From Lycocorax pyrrhopterus obiensis (taxonomy: Eukaryota > Chordata > Aves > Passeriformes > Paradisaeidae), in NCBI GenBank assembly GCA_014706295.1, contig JACSVZ010000002.1:18212494-18276493 (forward strand): a stretch of DNA of 64,000 bases, given 5' to 3'. Position numbers and translations under genes: made by a program. The notes beneath the pieces were generated by a model. The model was not told the origin of the DNA. It did no database searches and saw only the letters and a list, made by a program, of their open reading frames with translations. This document shows positions 15,001 through 30,000 of the stretch, one piece after another; within the stretch, counting starts at the first letter, position 1, and every line of letters starts with the position of its first letter.

Positions 15001-18000
15001 TGACTGCATTATTTGGTGGGCAAGGCAGGAATCACAGCATAATTCACCAGTATAATTCTGAGCATACAAAACAAAATAATCAATAAATTAATATATTAAA
15101 TTCAAAATTATGTTACAGAATGAAAAAAAATTTCAGGGGCAAAGGCATAATGATTATGTACAGAAATATAATCCATTTTCATGTACTTAAACAGAGCAGC
15201 ATCCTAAAGATGCTATTTAAAGTTGAATATCATGTTTATACCATGTAATTTATTCTGATACTGAGAATAAATCTTAAGGGATAAATAGATCTTATAACAA
15301 CAACACCAAGTTACAGGAGTCCCTTTCCAAAGGGTTGAAAGGGACATAAAACAAAACTGCTTGCTATGATCACATCTATCAGGAAAAAAAACCAATCCAA
15401 AACTAAATTCCATCTGTCAACAATAATAATTTCAAAACCAGATACTGCTGTATACTCAGCTGCCAGGATTAAAAAACCAGCTAGATACATGTTCTGTCAT
15501 AGCAGAAGTAGGTTTCTCATTCCAATGAAAAGCAGTATTTTTTTTCCCAAGTATACAGGAAATGTTGGTAAATTGCAACCATGATTATCAAACCTGAAGA
15601 ATGTGGGTATGGCTATTGCAAATTTAATGAAAAAGTCACTACAGAACTAAGACCTGTGTTGTATTATACTGGATTCACATCAAGGCAAGTACTAGTATAG
15701 TATACATTAGTGTTGCATTTTGGATAGGCTGTTTAGTATGCTTACAACCAGAATCCAATCAAACAAACAAAACCTGAAAATACTTCTGTTTTCTTTTTGC
15801 AATTGGGCTATGTCTTAAAATGGCCTTTTCTTTCCACTCCAAGGCTGACTTTAGACCAGCAGCTCTGAATAGCTCTGAAAAATTCAGTGCTTTTGGGGGC
15901 CACATTGAGTAGTAAGTTTACTGGACTCTGTTTTCCACTGCACCAGGACAAGAAGTTTCCTTTTGTCTAACTGGGTGTCACCGAAATTCTACAGCTTGAA
16001 AGCAAGTATTTTAAATTTTCTTTTGATGTATTTTCCCAGCTTGCTGCATCCATACTAACTGTCATAGGCTGAAGAAGAGAGCAAAGCTTTATAATGAAAC
16101 CTCATTGACTCCATTTGTAAAGAAGCATGACAAGAAGATGCATCTTCCCTGACGGTAACATCCCATGATATAAGATCATAGGCAGTACTGTAATATATTA
16201 TGTGTGGTTCTTGCAACCGTGCTTTAAAAATGTGCTCAGACATGTTTCTACTAACAGCTGCTAAAATATTAGGCCACAAAAACTGAAAAAAAAAGTGTGA
16301 AAGAGGAAAAGAAGGCTATGCTTATTTGAAAATAAATATGATAAAGGAGTAAGATGCAGTAGAAAGCAGTAGGAGCAAATATAAATCTGCTTAGCATACA
16401 ACTTACAAGCCTGTCACAGGACTATAAAAATGATACTGACAGTCCTAAGTAGCATAATAAAATAACAACACAGGAAAATACACAAAGAAAATACTGACAT
16501 AAGAAGGTCCCTTCCTATCTTTGATACCTGAACATTAATGAAAACAATTTTCAGTGACTTGCCAAGCTTCCAACAGATAATGACAAAAGCACAGAAAAAC
16601 CCATAGAATACTAGGACACTCCTTCTGTGTACCATTTTCAATCCAAATAATTACAAATATTCAGGATATCAAACTAAGCAAGGTGAGAAAAGAATTAGAA
16701 AGATAGCATGGGGAGAGATGAAAGGAGGTCTGAAATACAGCAGAAAGGAGAGATTATTTTATCCATGTATTGAATTAAAAGACATATTTTTAAAATACAC
16801 ATAAATTAAAGCCATGATTCAACCACAAGGTGCCAGAAATATGAATGAAATATTTAAATCCTACTGTCATAAAAGTCCCTTGACAGAAGTAAAATCTTTT
16901 ATAGTCAGAAGTATGTTATTAGTTACATTGCATTTTGTTACACAACACTACTTGGCACATGTTGCAACTCAGTAGCCAGTGTACAGAAGGAATTTCCAAT
17001 GTAGTTTGATTAAAAGAGCATCTTTGTGGGCATAAATGATGAGTATGTTCTGCCTAATTCAGAATTCCTCGGTGAATTAAAGAAAAGTATATAAAAAAGA
17101 ACTATAGGATGAATAATTATAAAAAGATTACAATGAAACTATTTAACTCCCCTGGGAATATTAATCTGCAAGCCATTTGAAAGGTTTCCTTTCACGCCTC
17201 TGTTAAAGGAATTTGTATTTGAAATTGCCTGACATTTAGACAAGCAGTTGAATGCAAAAGGAAGTCAGCTTGCAATGAAGTCTTAACAGATAGAGGCGAG
17301 AAGCAGTGCCAGCAAAGGTGGCTTAAGATGGCAGTCAGCTGGCATCACTAAACAACAGACAAGGATCATATTTTCAGAGCTCCATTTTCCTTTGAGGACA
17401 GCATTTTACAAGAATATATTACATTTAAAAATAAATTGAGGCAAAACCTTAACATTTTCATATCTATCTATCTATCTATCTATCTATATATATATAATCT
17501 CCTAGCATCCAATTGCTGCTCTGATTGGCAAGACTCATCACTGTAATTAATTCTTTCCAGTGTTTTCCTCAGCACAAGTACTACCCTCAACCAGAGAAGA
17601 TGGCCTCATTCTGGATAAAAATTTACTTCACAATTTCATGTCCAAGGATTATTGAAAAGTCACATACCATCATAAGCTGCCTTGGTAATTGCCTTTGCTG
17701 CATTCTTCTGAATACCAGGAACAGTAGAGACTGCTAAAAATGAAAGTAGTTTTTTAAGGCCTCCTGTCAGCTGAATCAGTTGCAGAGTATACACATCTTC
17801 GAGGCAATTTCCCAACACAGCGAGAGTTTCGATATGTAGATCACTGAGTTCCTAATTAAAAAAAAAACAAAACCAAACAACCTTGAAATCAGGATTAAAA
17901 TATCTTTGGCTTTTAAGTTTGTAGGATAATGGTTGTAACTTTCTTTTGGACACTTTATTCGTACTGCAAAGTACATACTTACAAATTCATATTTTCATAT

Positions 18001-21000
18001 AATTTATTTGATGATGCCTTACGATGCAACACAATGTATTAAAAATAGTAAAATCCCCAGAAGTTTCTCATTTACATCAAAGTGGGTTCGACAGGTACTC
18101 AGAATGGGCCTGGGATCTTAAAAAACTTCACTAATTTCTCTATGCATTATATTTCCCATTGTGACACCTAAACTCAAGAAGTACTAAACTGAGTCTCATA
18201 ATAACATTAACAATGGTAGGAAATTGAGTCGAAAGCCATTATATAAGGTAAATTCAACTAAAAAATTGAATAATAAACACTTTTGGAAATGCCTTTGCTT
18301 CTTTTCTTAGTAAGGTAGATATTCTAGCTTATCCTATTTCTATCATAGTTCCTTCCAAGTAAGTAACTCTTTCTTCTTATGTCACTCTTCTATAAAATAA
18401 GTAATATTTCTCATTAGTCATACAAACATCAGCATCAAGAACAAAAAAACTTTTAAGGCAAGCAAACCGTACATTGTTTTCCAGTATATTCAGAAGTAAA
18501 TCTAATCCCTTATTTTCTCCCAGTATTATCCTGGTTTCTCTGTCTTTGCTAATTACTTCTAAGGTTTGAAGGGCTAACAACTGAATGACCGGGTATTCAG
18601 ATTCCAGTAGTCCCAGCAAGGGTGGAATTATATTCAGTTCACGAACTGCAGCACGGTTTTGAAAATCCTGCAGTAAAATATTCCAACAAAGAATGTTAGT
18701 GATAGAGAATATAACAGTGCATCAATTCCTAACTTTACAGAAAGAACACCAAAAATCTGATTTCAGACATTAAAAATGAGTCAATACTCCAGAGCATCCA
18801 GTTCTGCAGATCTTTCTTTTAAGCTAAGAACCAAACTGAATATAATCAAGCCCCACAAACCTTAAATTCTAGGGGTTTTTTGCATGACTGAAGTACACAC
18901 TACAAAATCTAGTCCTGTATAAAGAAGCCTATTCACTCTTGACTTCGCCATGTTTGTCTCAACATAAGAGTTTCTTTGAGAAAGTTTTGTAGATTTAGTT
19001 TCACCATTTTTATTTACCTCAGTGGGAGGAAAACAGTTTTTGCAGTCTGCTGTGGTTGCCTGGTTATATCTTCTTTTGTTTTAGTAATTATAAAACAACA
19101 ATTTAAAATTTCAACTTTAAATAGTGGATGTGCAGCTTAATAAAAAGACAGTAGTTGATTATATTAAAAAAGAAAATAAATAAATAAATTACAATTTGCT
19201 TTTAAATAGCTTATTGCACATGTGCAGCATGCAATTATCCTTATCAATATAAGCAAGCACCAGGTGCAGTTATCCAGATATACCCTGCAACAAAGACAGC
19301 GAGATAGTAAAAAAGGAGAAAGAGTAAAATGTGATTCTGAATAGACATGCTCTGATGCCCCAAAAGAGATAGAGTTATAAACTGAATTCATTACTGAATT
19401 GATTCGCTTAAGCCATGGGAGAGAACTGCCATACAAATGCACCATTCTTTTGCTAAGCAGCATATGGATGACATTAGTGCTGAGTGTGAAAGTAGCCAAT
19501 AACAAATCTATTCCCCCCAGTATGGAAAGTAGCTGTTGACAGCTTTCGCCTCTCATTAAAAAGATGTTCAAAACTGTGCTATGGACTTGCCGGTCAAAAC
19601 AAGACACAAAGCAATTGGTAGCTCTTTAATTTACAGGACTATTCCAACCTTTTGGATAGACAGATTACAACTCTCGTTACTAAGATTAATATTTTTCAAC
19701 TAGGAAGGTAAATTATTATTTAGTTTTAAAAATCTGAAGCTCATCCTGATTTTACTTTTACTGCAGTACAGCACAGACAATTGCATTAAGTTCAACAGAA
19801 TTACAGTAAAACCAGATATATTCATAACTAATTTAACATTAAAGGACTCAGGTGCAAGGACTCAATGTTTCAAATGCATTGATGAACACTGGGGAGTAAA
19901 GGAAACAAATATTTTAAAATTATTAACCCCACACAGAATGTCAGGGGTGGGTGTGCAAATGCTTATCTGCCTCTGTAATTTAACACAACAAACAAGAGCA
20001 AACTTTACCTGCACCAAAAGGTAGAGACATTCAACAGAATTCTTCTTAACATCAGGATCAGGGCTACCTAGCAGTCTGATAAGTGGCTCTAACCCACCTT
20101 GCTCAAATATTTTCACTTTAGTAGTATATTCAACAGCCATATGTGCTAGACAAAGAGTAGCAAACTCATGGATAACTACGTCTTCTGTGGAGGAAAAAAA
20201 GAAACATTTTGATCAAGTTTTATTCAGCACAGAATATGTTCACTAATCCAGTGGTGTAAAACATTATTTGAAGTCAATAAATAATAGCTGTTAACCATAC
20301 CTAATGTGTCCATAAACATCTTGTTCCATCTTTACAACATAAAACACTACTCAGTGAGCTACAGAGCTATATAAAAGCATTTACCTATTTAACAGGTAGT
20401 AGGAAAAATTGCAAGTTACAGGGAAGATTTTATTAAATTGTCTGATAAAATGGCAATCATAAAGTATTTCTGACTGTACTTTTGCACATGGAATGAATAC
20501 TGTAAGGTACCTTCTGGTGCTAGCTGTGATATAAGTGAATTTGTGACATCCAGTTCCCTCAGTAACTTCTTGACATCATCTACAATGAAGTAAATACAAA
20601 TATTAAGTCTTTTGTTTGGCAATGTTGGATGAGTAAAGAAACAGAATCTGCTCCAAGCAAAATGTACTTATGATTACTCCCTGAGTGACAAAGAGATCTG
20701 ACTGGGAAAGACACACAACTAAAGTTAGACCAAGATCATAACGGGCCCAGAAAAAACAGCAGAGACTTTCAAGTAGCAGATGACATTCTTTGACATTTGA
20801 TACATATGAAGTTCCTCTATATTTCATTGAAACTTTATTCAAAATACTTGCATCTAGGAGGTTCTGATTAAATATTGCATGATTTTAGTTGCCAAAGAAG
20901 TCATACCCCATTAGTCAAAATCATTTGTGGTTAAAATTATCAAATTAAAAGTAATCCTTCTGCTATTTAGTTTTCAAGTCACCACTTTGCAATTTTTTGC

Positions 21001-24000
21001 TAACACCAACCCACACAGCAAATGGAGAACACGAATTACACAGGTCTTACTAAAATCACAGTAAAGACTTTCAGATTGCATTTTTATTGTTGTCAATGGC
21101 AAACTAGCAAAACTTCAACCCCTGGAGAGAAAAATCAAATAATTTTCTTTGGGACAGACTCCATGCGATCCTACAGGGCTGTGTTGTTATTATCAATATA
21201 TTCAAAATGTTGAAATGTAAGAAAAAAAGGTATGAGCTTAATTTACTTTTAAATAAAAAACCAATTAAGCTGTGAATATAAATGGGAGATCTTTGTTCAT
21301 TCAAATCCATGTTTGTGCAGCAGCATTGACTATATGCTAATGCCAAATTAAAAGTAACCCAAGAGGGTAAGGTCCACTGCAGAATGACAAGCAGGTAGCA
21401 GTTGATGAAAAGACTTAGAGAGTGGTTGGGATATCCTCATGGAAGACAACTGGGTAAAACATTCACCAAATTAGACCTGTTTAATTACATTAATCAGATA
21501 TAGGTCTATAAAGTACTATAAAAATAACAGCTACTGAAACTCAATCTTACATCACTTACTCTTTATTCTGGGCCATTAATCTAGGATTTTTTCACATGAT
21601 CAACCTCTTGTTTTGATGACCACACACTGAAAAATAGTAAAAAATCGAGACTCTTACGATTAGAAGCCATGATGCCAAATACCATGACAGCATTTCTGCG
21701 TACAATTGGATCTTCGTGTGAGAGTAGTTTATGTAGATGTTCCAGTGCTCCAAGACCAAGAAGTGTCAGTTTGTTTTCATCACCTGAAAAGGAATTGGGT
21801 TAAAAGCCCAAGAAAAATTCCAGCAACCTCACAGTTCCAATGTATCAAGGTAAAACTGCTACCAATCTTTTATTGGACAGTAAACTTAAAGAACAGAGGC
21901 CTGACAGGTCCTTTGGAGATCATCTAATTTATACCCCAAATACATATGTGTCAAATAGTTTCAAGGATTAATAGTATCTAAGATTAACTACATTTTTAAA
22001 GCAAAGGATGCTTCTGTCTGTTGGACACCACTCATTTGTTGGAGACTGCAGTGGAAGTAGAAAGGAAAGCTTTCTACTTAGCAAAGTATAGCTGAACACC
22101 ACCAGGTGAACGCACTTTATTTTCCTCTTTTCTTGCCTCCCAATTTTATCTTCCGCAAAATAACAGTTCATTAATTCTGTGGATCTTTACTATCCCTCAA
22201 GGGAAGCAACTACCAGGATTTATATCATTAATTCCTACCTGAGATTTCTACTACCTGAAAGTAGTAGAATGAAGTGCTTTGTAGCTGAATAGGTGCTGGA
22301 CATGCAAAGAACAGAGGAGTTTAGTGTGATTACAGCCTTCTGTTCCTACTCACGCAAAACACACACAAACCCCAAGAAACAAAATCCCAGGCCTACTCCT
22401 ATTTTCAGTTCCCACAATGGCTTTATAACTCATTTTCTAGTGAACCATGCCTGCCCTTCCTGGCTACAAGTGAGCAACGTGAGAGGAAACTGGAGATCTA
22501 TGCTCAATCTCAGGACAAGACATGATTAAAATGGAGGAAGTACTTTTTATTGAGGGATGGGACTTAATTTACTAGCAACAGTCCAAAAAAATAGATTAAC
22601 CGAAATCAACTCCTCCTCTTGTGCTACACCGCAAAGTTAGAGTCTTGTCTTCTGGAAGATTGCAGGAATATCTACATTAACAATTTAAAGGATTATTCTT
22701 TTAGCATAAACATAAAAGACAAACATCTATCCTCTTGCAGTGTGACATATTTTACTGTGGACAGGAGGGAAGGAGCCAGCAAGAGTTTATGGTTTGTAGC
22801 TGTCTCTCAACAGTCCACATTCTCTCTTCACATATTCAGAATCTGGTCTCATGCCGTCAGCCAAGCTTGCCATATTAAGCAGAACCTAAACATCTTTCAG
22901 AACCCAGTGACCCCTAGCCAACTGTCAAAGACTTCAGCTCTTCTCTCACAACTTCAGCAGTGTTGGTAATTTACATCAGTATAATAATCAGCATATAAAT
23001 ACATAATTTTTAAATAAAACATAAATTAAATTGAAATTAAAATTTAACCAGATCCATCAGAGCAAGAATACTACCAGTGTATACCAATTTGAGTGACTAA
23101 TATCAAATAACATGGAATAAGTAGGAGACGATTTAGGAAATTATGTGCTACATAAATTTGAGCCTTTGTTATACAGTTGTTTGTCTCCTGAGTACCTTGA
23201 ACATGACATTTAGCTATAGATTATACAGGGACCTTCGGAAGATTTGGAATCTTGGAGACTTGTTAGACTCCCAACTCATATAGAAATAAGTTTGATAAAG
23301 GAGGCTGAGCAATCTCCAATTAATCACCTGCACATAAATACTGATGCAACAACTTTGTGTAAAAATAACAGAAAAAAGCTAAGAAGTTCTTTTCATTGAA
23401 AAGTGAAGCTTAAAATAACTACACGGGTACAGAAGTTTCCAACTGTAACATACAAAAGAGAATTCTACTGCAGGTCTATTGCTCAAACAAAACATATCTA
23501 TAATATATTTAAAACAAGCTCTATTAAACAGTGAATACAAAATTCTTCAACAAAATGATAAACGGTTCCTTCATGCAAACAACAAGACTTCTTTATTACT
23601 GCAAGTACAGGTGGATAGACATTTCAGAAAACCCCCAAAACTTCAACAGACACCTTGGAGAAGAAAGAAAGATTTCAATGCTAGGAAACTAAAGAATTGT
23701 GAACTATTATCAAAATCTAAGCAGTGCAAAACAAAGCAGTGCAAAACAAAAATTGCAAAAAGACTAACCTTTTGATGCAAATTTATATAGAGCATCACAT
23801 GCTTTGGCCAAAACTTCATTTTCAGGAGAACTAAGCATTAGTACAGCTGTTGCTGGTGTTTTGCTTTCAATCAAAAAAGGATCAAACTACAAAAAAAAAA
23901 AAAAAGCGGAAAGTTTGACTTACATTGAGTTTTCCTGTGTGCTGCAATAGACTCCCACATTTCATTAAAAATAAAATAAAATCTTGCTTGATATCTGCAC

Positions 24001-27000
24001 TGAATTAGAAATACTAATGAGGTGGTGTTTGCTTGGGAAAATCCAATTTGTTTTAATAACAATTAGAGACATTGTTGAAAAATAAGAAAGAAAAATTGAC
24101 TTCCAAATAAATATTATCATGATTTCATCGCATACAAAGATTTTGGGAAAACCTAGAGGCTTCCCTGCAAATCTAGAAAGTTTTGAACATAACAAACGAT
24201 GTATTGTTACACATGTAAGAGCATTCTGAGGCTTCAGAAAGAGACATGAGAAGTTTCTTTGGAGCAGCCCGTGAACTTAGGTGGTGTACAAGGAAGAGGA
24301 TTTGGTTACTCTGCGGCAATATCACTTCGTGGTTGCTTAAAAAAATAAAAGAACACTTTCTGTGCCTTTGTCAACTCAGTTCACCAGCTCACCATGATCC
24401 TGTACTAGATGAAGTATTTCCAAGATACAATTCCTGCTCACCCAACTAGAAATGATACAAAGGTTTCATTTCCATTTCTGAGCTCTTCCATGCAGAAAGA
24501 AATCTTCCAACAAATCAGACAGTTTTCACCCTCTTAATAGACTCCTTAGGACAAACATCACTTGAGCAAGGGAATCTTTTAAAAAAGCCTTTTGTTTCTC
24601 AAGAAGACTCAAGGAATTCTGAAAATTCTATTCATTAAAAAGTTTTAAGCTTCCTTGGATTTAAAGCAATTAATTAGTATGGAAAAACTGTCTTCTATCC
24701 TCACACTTCAGGCTTCTACAGTATCTGTGTTACATATAGAAATGACTAGATACTGGAGTCATGCAGTTTCTCAAAAACAATATATTTATCTTTAAAATAT
24801 AACAGATTATAAGACAGCAATATAAATCAATTAAAAATATTATTACAATAAATATACATACATATTTACAAATGTCAATTATTTGTTTTGCTTCATTAAA
24901 AAAACTTCTAATACCTACATCAAAGGCACATTTTGCTGAACAATCAAGGTATGAAGATACATACAAATCAGTTGTCAAGCAAGGAAATTATGGGGAGCAA
25001 ATCTTAAAAAACATTATGAGTGTGCTAGAAGAAAAATGAACACAGAAAAGGGCTTTTTCTTCTCCCTTCTCTGACTTGCTCAAAAATAAGGTGAAATATG
25101 ATACTAGTACCAAGACTTCTAAATTCATGTTTTCGATAGGTTTTTAAATCTAAGTAAGTTCAACACCTTCCATGAGACAGATCACACAATTTAGCAGGCA
25201 GCAAGCTCAACATATAAGTTGCATTAAGAGGTGGCCTGCCGAATGTGCTTAACTGGTCTACCTAGTTTGAATCAAGACTGAAAATCTGAAGACACTGTCC
25301 AATTTCATGCTTGCTGTGACAAGCTGGAGGCAGGGGCCAAGTCGTGGGACAAAGCCCCTTTCTAAAAAAAATATCATCAGCTTACTGTACCAGAAGTCAT
25401 TTTGCCTAATAATGACGCCACAATGGGAATTAAATCAAATAATACTATACCAGTGCAAGTTACAAATTAATCTTAACAATGGGCCTAAAATGATGGAATT
25501 ATTTATAGGAATTTTCTTTTTGGATAGTAAGGAGGCAAAAAAATTCAGCTTATCACAGCTCATTCTACCCATGGGAGAATTTAGAGGTGACTGAAAGTCC
25601 CTTTAGCCTCCTTCATACTTCTCTACTTCTGCTCATTTGGGTCTTTGCATGGACAGAACATGATCCTCCAGGTAAGTGTTATTACTTAAACATATCTCCT
25701 GAGTCTGATCAAATACTTGGTGATAGGATAAAACTCCAAGTTTTAGAAAAGGCTGTTAGCTCTTCAGAGAAAAATAAACACCAATACTGATCTCAGATGA
25801 AGTTCAATACGAAATGAAAGATTAAATAAGAGTTTTAAATCTCAGTTATTTATACATTAATCTAATACCAAAGTCACAATTGCATTGCTTCATTTTCACT
25901 GTTTCTCATGTTTACAATTAATTGTATAAATCACAACTCAATGAAAATTCCTAGGATTTAATGACAGGTTGGCACAGCACAGTGAAATTAGTCTAATCTT
26001 CACCCATTTGATTAGACATTAGATTTGCTATTACTGTCTGAAATATTCAATAGGCACTTTCCTATTAAAAGCAGTTTTGTGCTGAAAACACAGTAAAAAT
26101 AGCCACTGAAATCGATGTATGTTTAAGAAGTCAGAGGCCTGAGCAGGCGAGTGATTGAGGAAGAATTTCTTTACTGTGTGGTGACCGTGCAGAGGAACAG
26201 GTTGCCCAGAGAAGTTGTGGAGTCTTTCTCACTGGAAATATCCAAGAACCATCTGGATGCACTCCTGTGCCATGTGCACTAGGATGGTCCTCCTTGAGCA
26301 GGGAGGCTGGACCATATGACCACTGTGGCCCCTTCCAACCTTAACCGTTCTGTGATTCTGTGATTTGCAGGGAAGTAATGCTGTTCTTCAAAATTATCAT
26401 AGAACTGGTTGTGACTTCTCCTTATCATAATGCCAGTACATCTACTGTTCCACCTTTTTTTTTTTTTTATCCAAGCCTTGCATCTAAATCTTCATACATC
26501 ATTGCAGACTCTTCCTGTAATGGCACATACAGGACATAATGTGCTAGAATAATATACCTGAAGTTACAAACAACCGAATTAAACACAGAATTTAACTAAT
26601 TCATAAGCAACATTTCCAACATTCAGTTTGCATTAAGAAAAAAGCAAGTTAAACGAAAAATAAAGCTATAACTCAAATGTTTCTATGTGTCTTTGATCTT
26701 GACTTTTGTGTACATTTGACTTCAAAGCCATTAGAAACTGAAGAACATTTGGGGTTTAGTTTTGGTTTGGTTTTTTGGGGGTTTTTTGTTTGTTTGGGTT
26801 TCTTTGGGGTTTTTTGTTGGTTGTTGTTGTTGGTGTTGCTTTGTGGGTGGTTTTTGTTTGGGTTTTTTTTGCTTCCATCAACTTAATTTAGTTGAAACTG
26901 AATGTAATAAAAAATATGTTTCCAGTGAGACCAAAGACCCACCTAGCCCAGCATCCTGTCTCTGACAACGGCTGGGTAACAGGTGTGGGCAAGCAGACTA

Positions 27001-30000
27001 TTAAATTTTACTCATGTTCCCTCTCAGATACCAGCATTCTGCAACCTAGAGAACTGGAGAACCTAGTGATTTTATCTCTGTGTTCAAAAAGTCCAAGAAA
27101 AATTCGGTACATAATTTTTGAAGCCATCTGTATTTTGACACCCTTAATATTCTGAGACATAAGTATCAAGGAGTCATAAAATAACTGTGCCTCTTCTATG
27201 TTTTAAAAATATCACCTGATAATTTTATTTATCCCACAGTTCATTCACTATAAGAAAAAGTGAAATAAATTGTACCCATTTGCCTTCCTTGTATATTCAT
27301 AATTTTCTAAGTTTCTATGATATTCCTCTTCACAGTGATTCCTTCTGGGAATGAAGAAACCTATTCCCTTTGATCTTTCCTAAAACAGAAGCCACTCTGT
27401 CTGTTCTTGTTTCTTTCTTAGTTCATTCTTAGTTCATTCTGGTGTCTTTCTATACTTCGGCTGTATCTTTTTGAGATGGAAACACCAGAACTGTCAATGG
27501 CATTCATGTGCATGTATAATGCATTTGCTAGTAAAGTGATGTTTTGTCTTTTATTCCCGGAACTTGAAATTTTGCACTTACTCACTTTTTCCTACTTAGG
27601 AACTGGATGCCATTTTCATTAAAATATCCACATTAATTCTGATACGCTGGATGACACAGTTGCAGAATAAAACCCCATGACTGGCAATATCTCTCCATTA
27701 TGAAATCTGAACAACAACTTATTTTCTCACCTTTGCTTCCTATTTTGTAACCAGACACTGCTAGGAGAGGAAATTCTTTTTGCCTATTCATATGAGTGAA
27801 AAGCCTGGTCTGAAAAATTTTGAAAAAGCTAAGTAACTGTATCAATCAGAACACCATTACCCACTTGCTCACTGACTCCTTGAAAGAACTCAAATAGATT
27901 TCATAGCTCAAACTTTCCTCTACACAAGCACTATTGATTCTTCCCCATTACTGTCATATTTATCCATGGGTTTGGTTTTGGTTTTGTTTTTTTTCCATAA
28001 CTATTTTTACTAATTAACACAGCACAGAAGATAAACTTCTTGTAATTATTGCTGTATTCCCTTTTGAAAATGAAATTTTCTACATTCCATTTTTCTAGTG
28101 TCACATTCTCAGATCTTAGCAATTTTTTCATTTAGCACAAGACCAGGGCAAATACTATTTATTCCTACTTCAGCAATTTTATCACATTTATTTTAGTGAT
28201 TACCACATTGCTTTGTTTTTTGACACAAAAATAAGTCATTTTGCTTTTCTTTCATGACTGCAATCACCTAACAGTGTCCCTCTAAGAAACTTCTTGCATC
28301 TAGCCAATTTGAAAAAGCTTTACTAGCTTTTGCTAGTTTTTGTATCTTTGCTAGCTCTCTTCCAAAATATTTTGATGCAAGGTAACATTGATGACATAGT
28401 GCTTTTACTTCTCCTTTGGGAGTGAAAGCATTTTTTTGTTTTCCAGTTTGGATGAAAATCCCATCTTTTGAAGGTTGTATTTATCTGCTGTTATTCTACT
28501 GTTTAATCATGCCGGGTTGGTTTTTTTTCATCCCTTAATTTTATTTAGGGTCAGTTTTAACTTTGCACCTCTCACAGAATCTTTAGAAGCACTACTTATA
28601 TCTTTGATATTCTTAACCCCTTTTCCTTTACCTAGAAAAACAGAGTTAGTACATACCTGGACATGCCAATTATTTCAGTTCTGTGATTGTCTGATCTCCT
28701 GTACTAACAGTAAAATCCAAGATATTCCACTGAATCACAAATAGTTAATAACAGAAGGCACCTCCAACGACTATCTGGTCCAACTGCCCTATTCAGAGCA
28801 GGAGGAGCTAGAGCTCAGGGCTAGTGCACAGTCTGATTTTGAGTATCTCCAAGGATGGAAACTCCACAAGCTCTCTGGACAACCTGTGCTCCATCATTGT
28901 TATGGTAAAAGAGGATTTTTTTGTCATGCTTAAATGGAAACCTCCTGCATTTCCATTTGTGCCTACTGCCTCTCATCTTTTCCCTGGGCACCGCTGAGAA
29001 GAGCCTGGCCTGATTTCTCTACTTCTTCCTATCAGCAATTTTTACACTGACAAGACCCCTCCATGCCTTTTCTCAAGACTGAGCAGTCCCAACTGTCAGT
29101 CTCTCCTCCCACGACAAATGCTCCAAGACTTTGCTCCAGTAAGGCCTTGTTCCTCTTGTACCAGAGAACCCAGGACAGGACACAGCACTCCAGGTGTGGT
29201 CTCACTAACCAACACACAGTGAAAGACAAGAGTTCTCTCTCTCAAGTTGCTGGCAACACTCTGCCTAATGCCCAGGGATTTGTTAGCTTTCCTTGTCCCA
29301 AGTTCATATTGCTGGTGCATGTCCCCCAGAATCACCAGGTTCTTTCCTGTAAAGCTGCTTTCCAGCTGGTCATCACCCAGTCTGTACCGGATATTCTTCC
29401 CCCAGGTGCAGGACTTTGCCATTTCCCTTTATTGAACTTAATTAAATTCCCAATTTCCTATTTCTCTAGTTTGTTGAGGTCCCCCTGAATGGCTCCACAA
29501 CCATCTGGTCTGTCAATCACTCCTCTCAATTTCATATCATCTGCAATCTTACTGGGCGTGCACTCTGTCCCATCATTCAGGTCACTGATGAAGAGGTTAA
29601 ACAGTATGTGCCCCAGGATCAACCCCTGGAGCACAACACTAGTGCCAGACCTCTGGCAGGATCTCATACTGCTGATCACAACCCTCTGAGCCTGTCAGTT
29701 CAGCTACTTTTCAGTTCATTTACACTGTCTATTTATTTTGTCTGTACTTCCCCAGTTTACTTATGGGGATATTACAAGAGACAATATTTAAAGCTTCACT
29801 AAAGTCAAGTTAAATTAATATCTAGGCATTAATCAAAAGAAGGTGTTTATGTGGAGACAAGTTCAGGAGCTGACTGTGCCAATTCATACATTCCATCTTT
29901 TAACATCAGTCCTTTGAGTGCAGCCATTTTCAAAAATACTCAGGTATCTATAGCTTTCTTTAAGTGACAACACTTCAGTATTTTCTCCAGGGATAAGCTT

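Larger units (their letters stand above)
12378..17667 (-). other. ARMC3 intron 8
   Basis: A 5.3 kb intron between exons 8 and 9. It contains a small CR1 fragment near 12530-12600 and a TATC/TA microsatellite at 17461-17496. The rest is unannotated AT-rich sequence with no coding exon that I can support. Confidence 0.8.

Noticed and set aside
29063..29488. 141-codon plus-strand open frame
   Set aside because: It is the antisense of a minus-strand CR1 element, not a gene.
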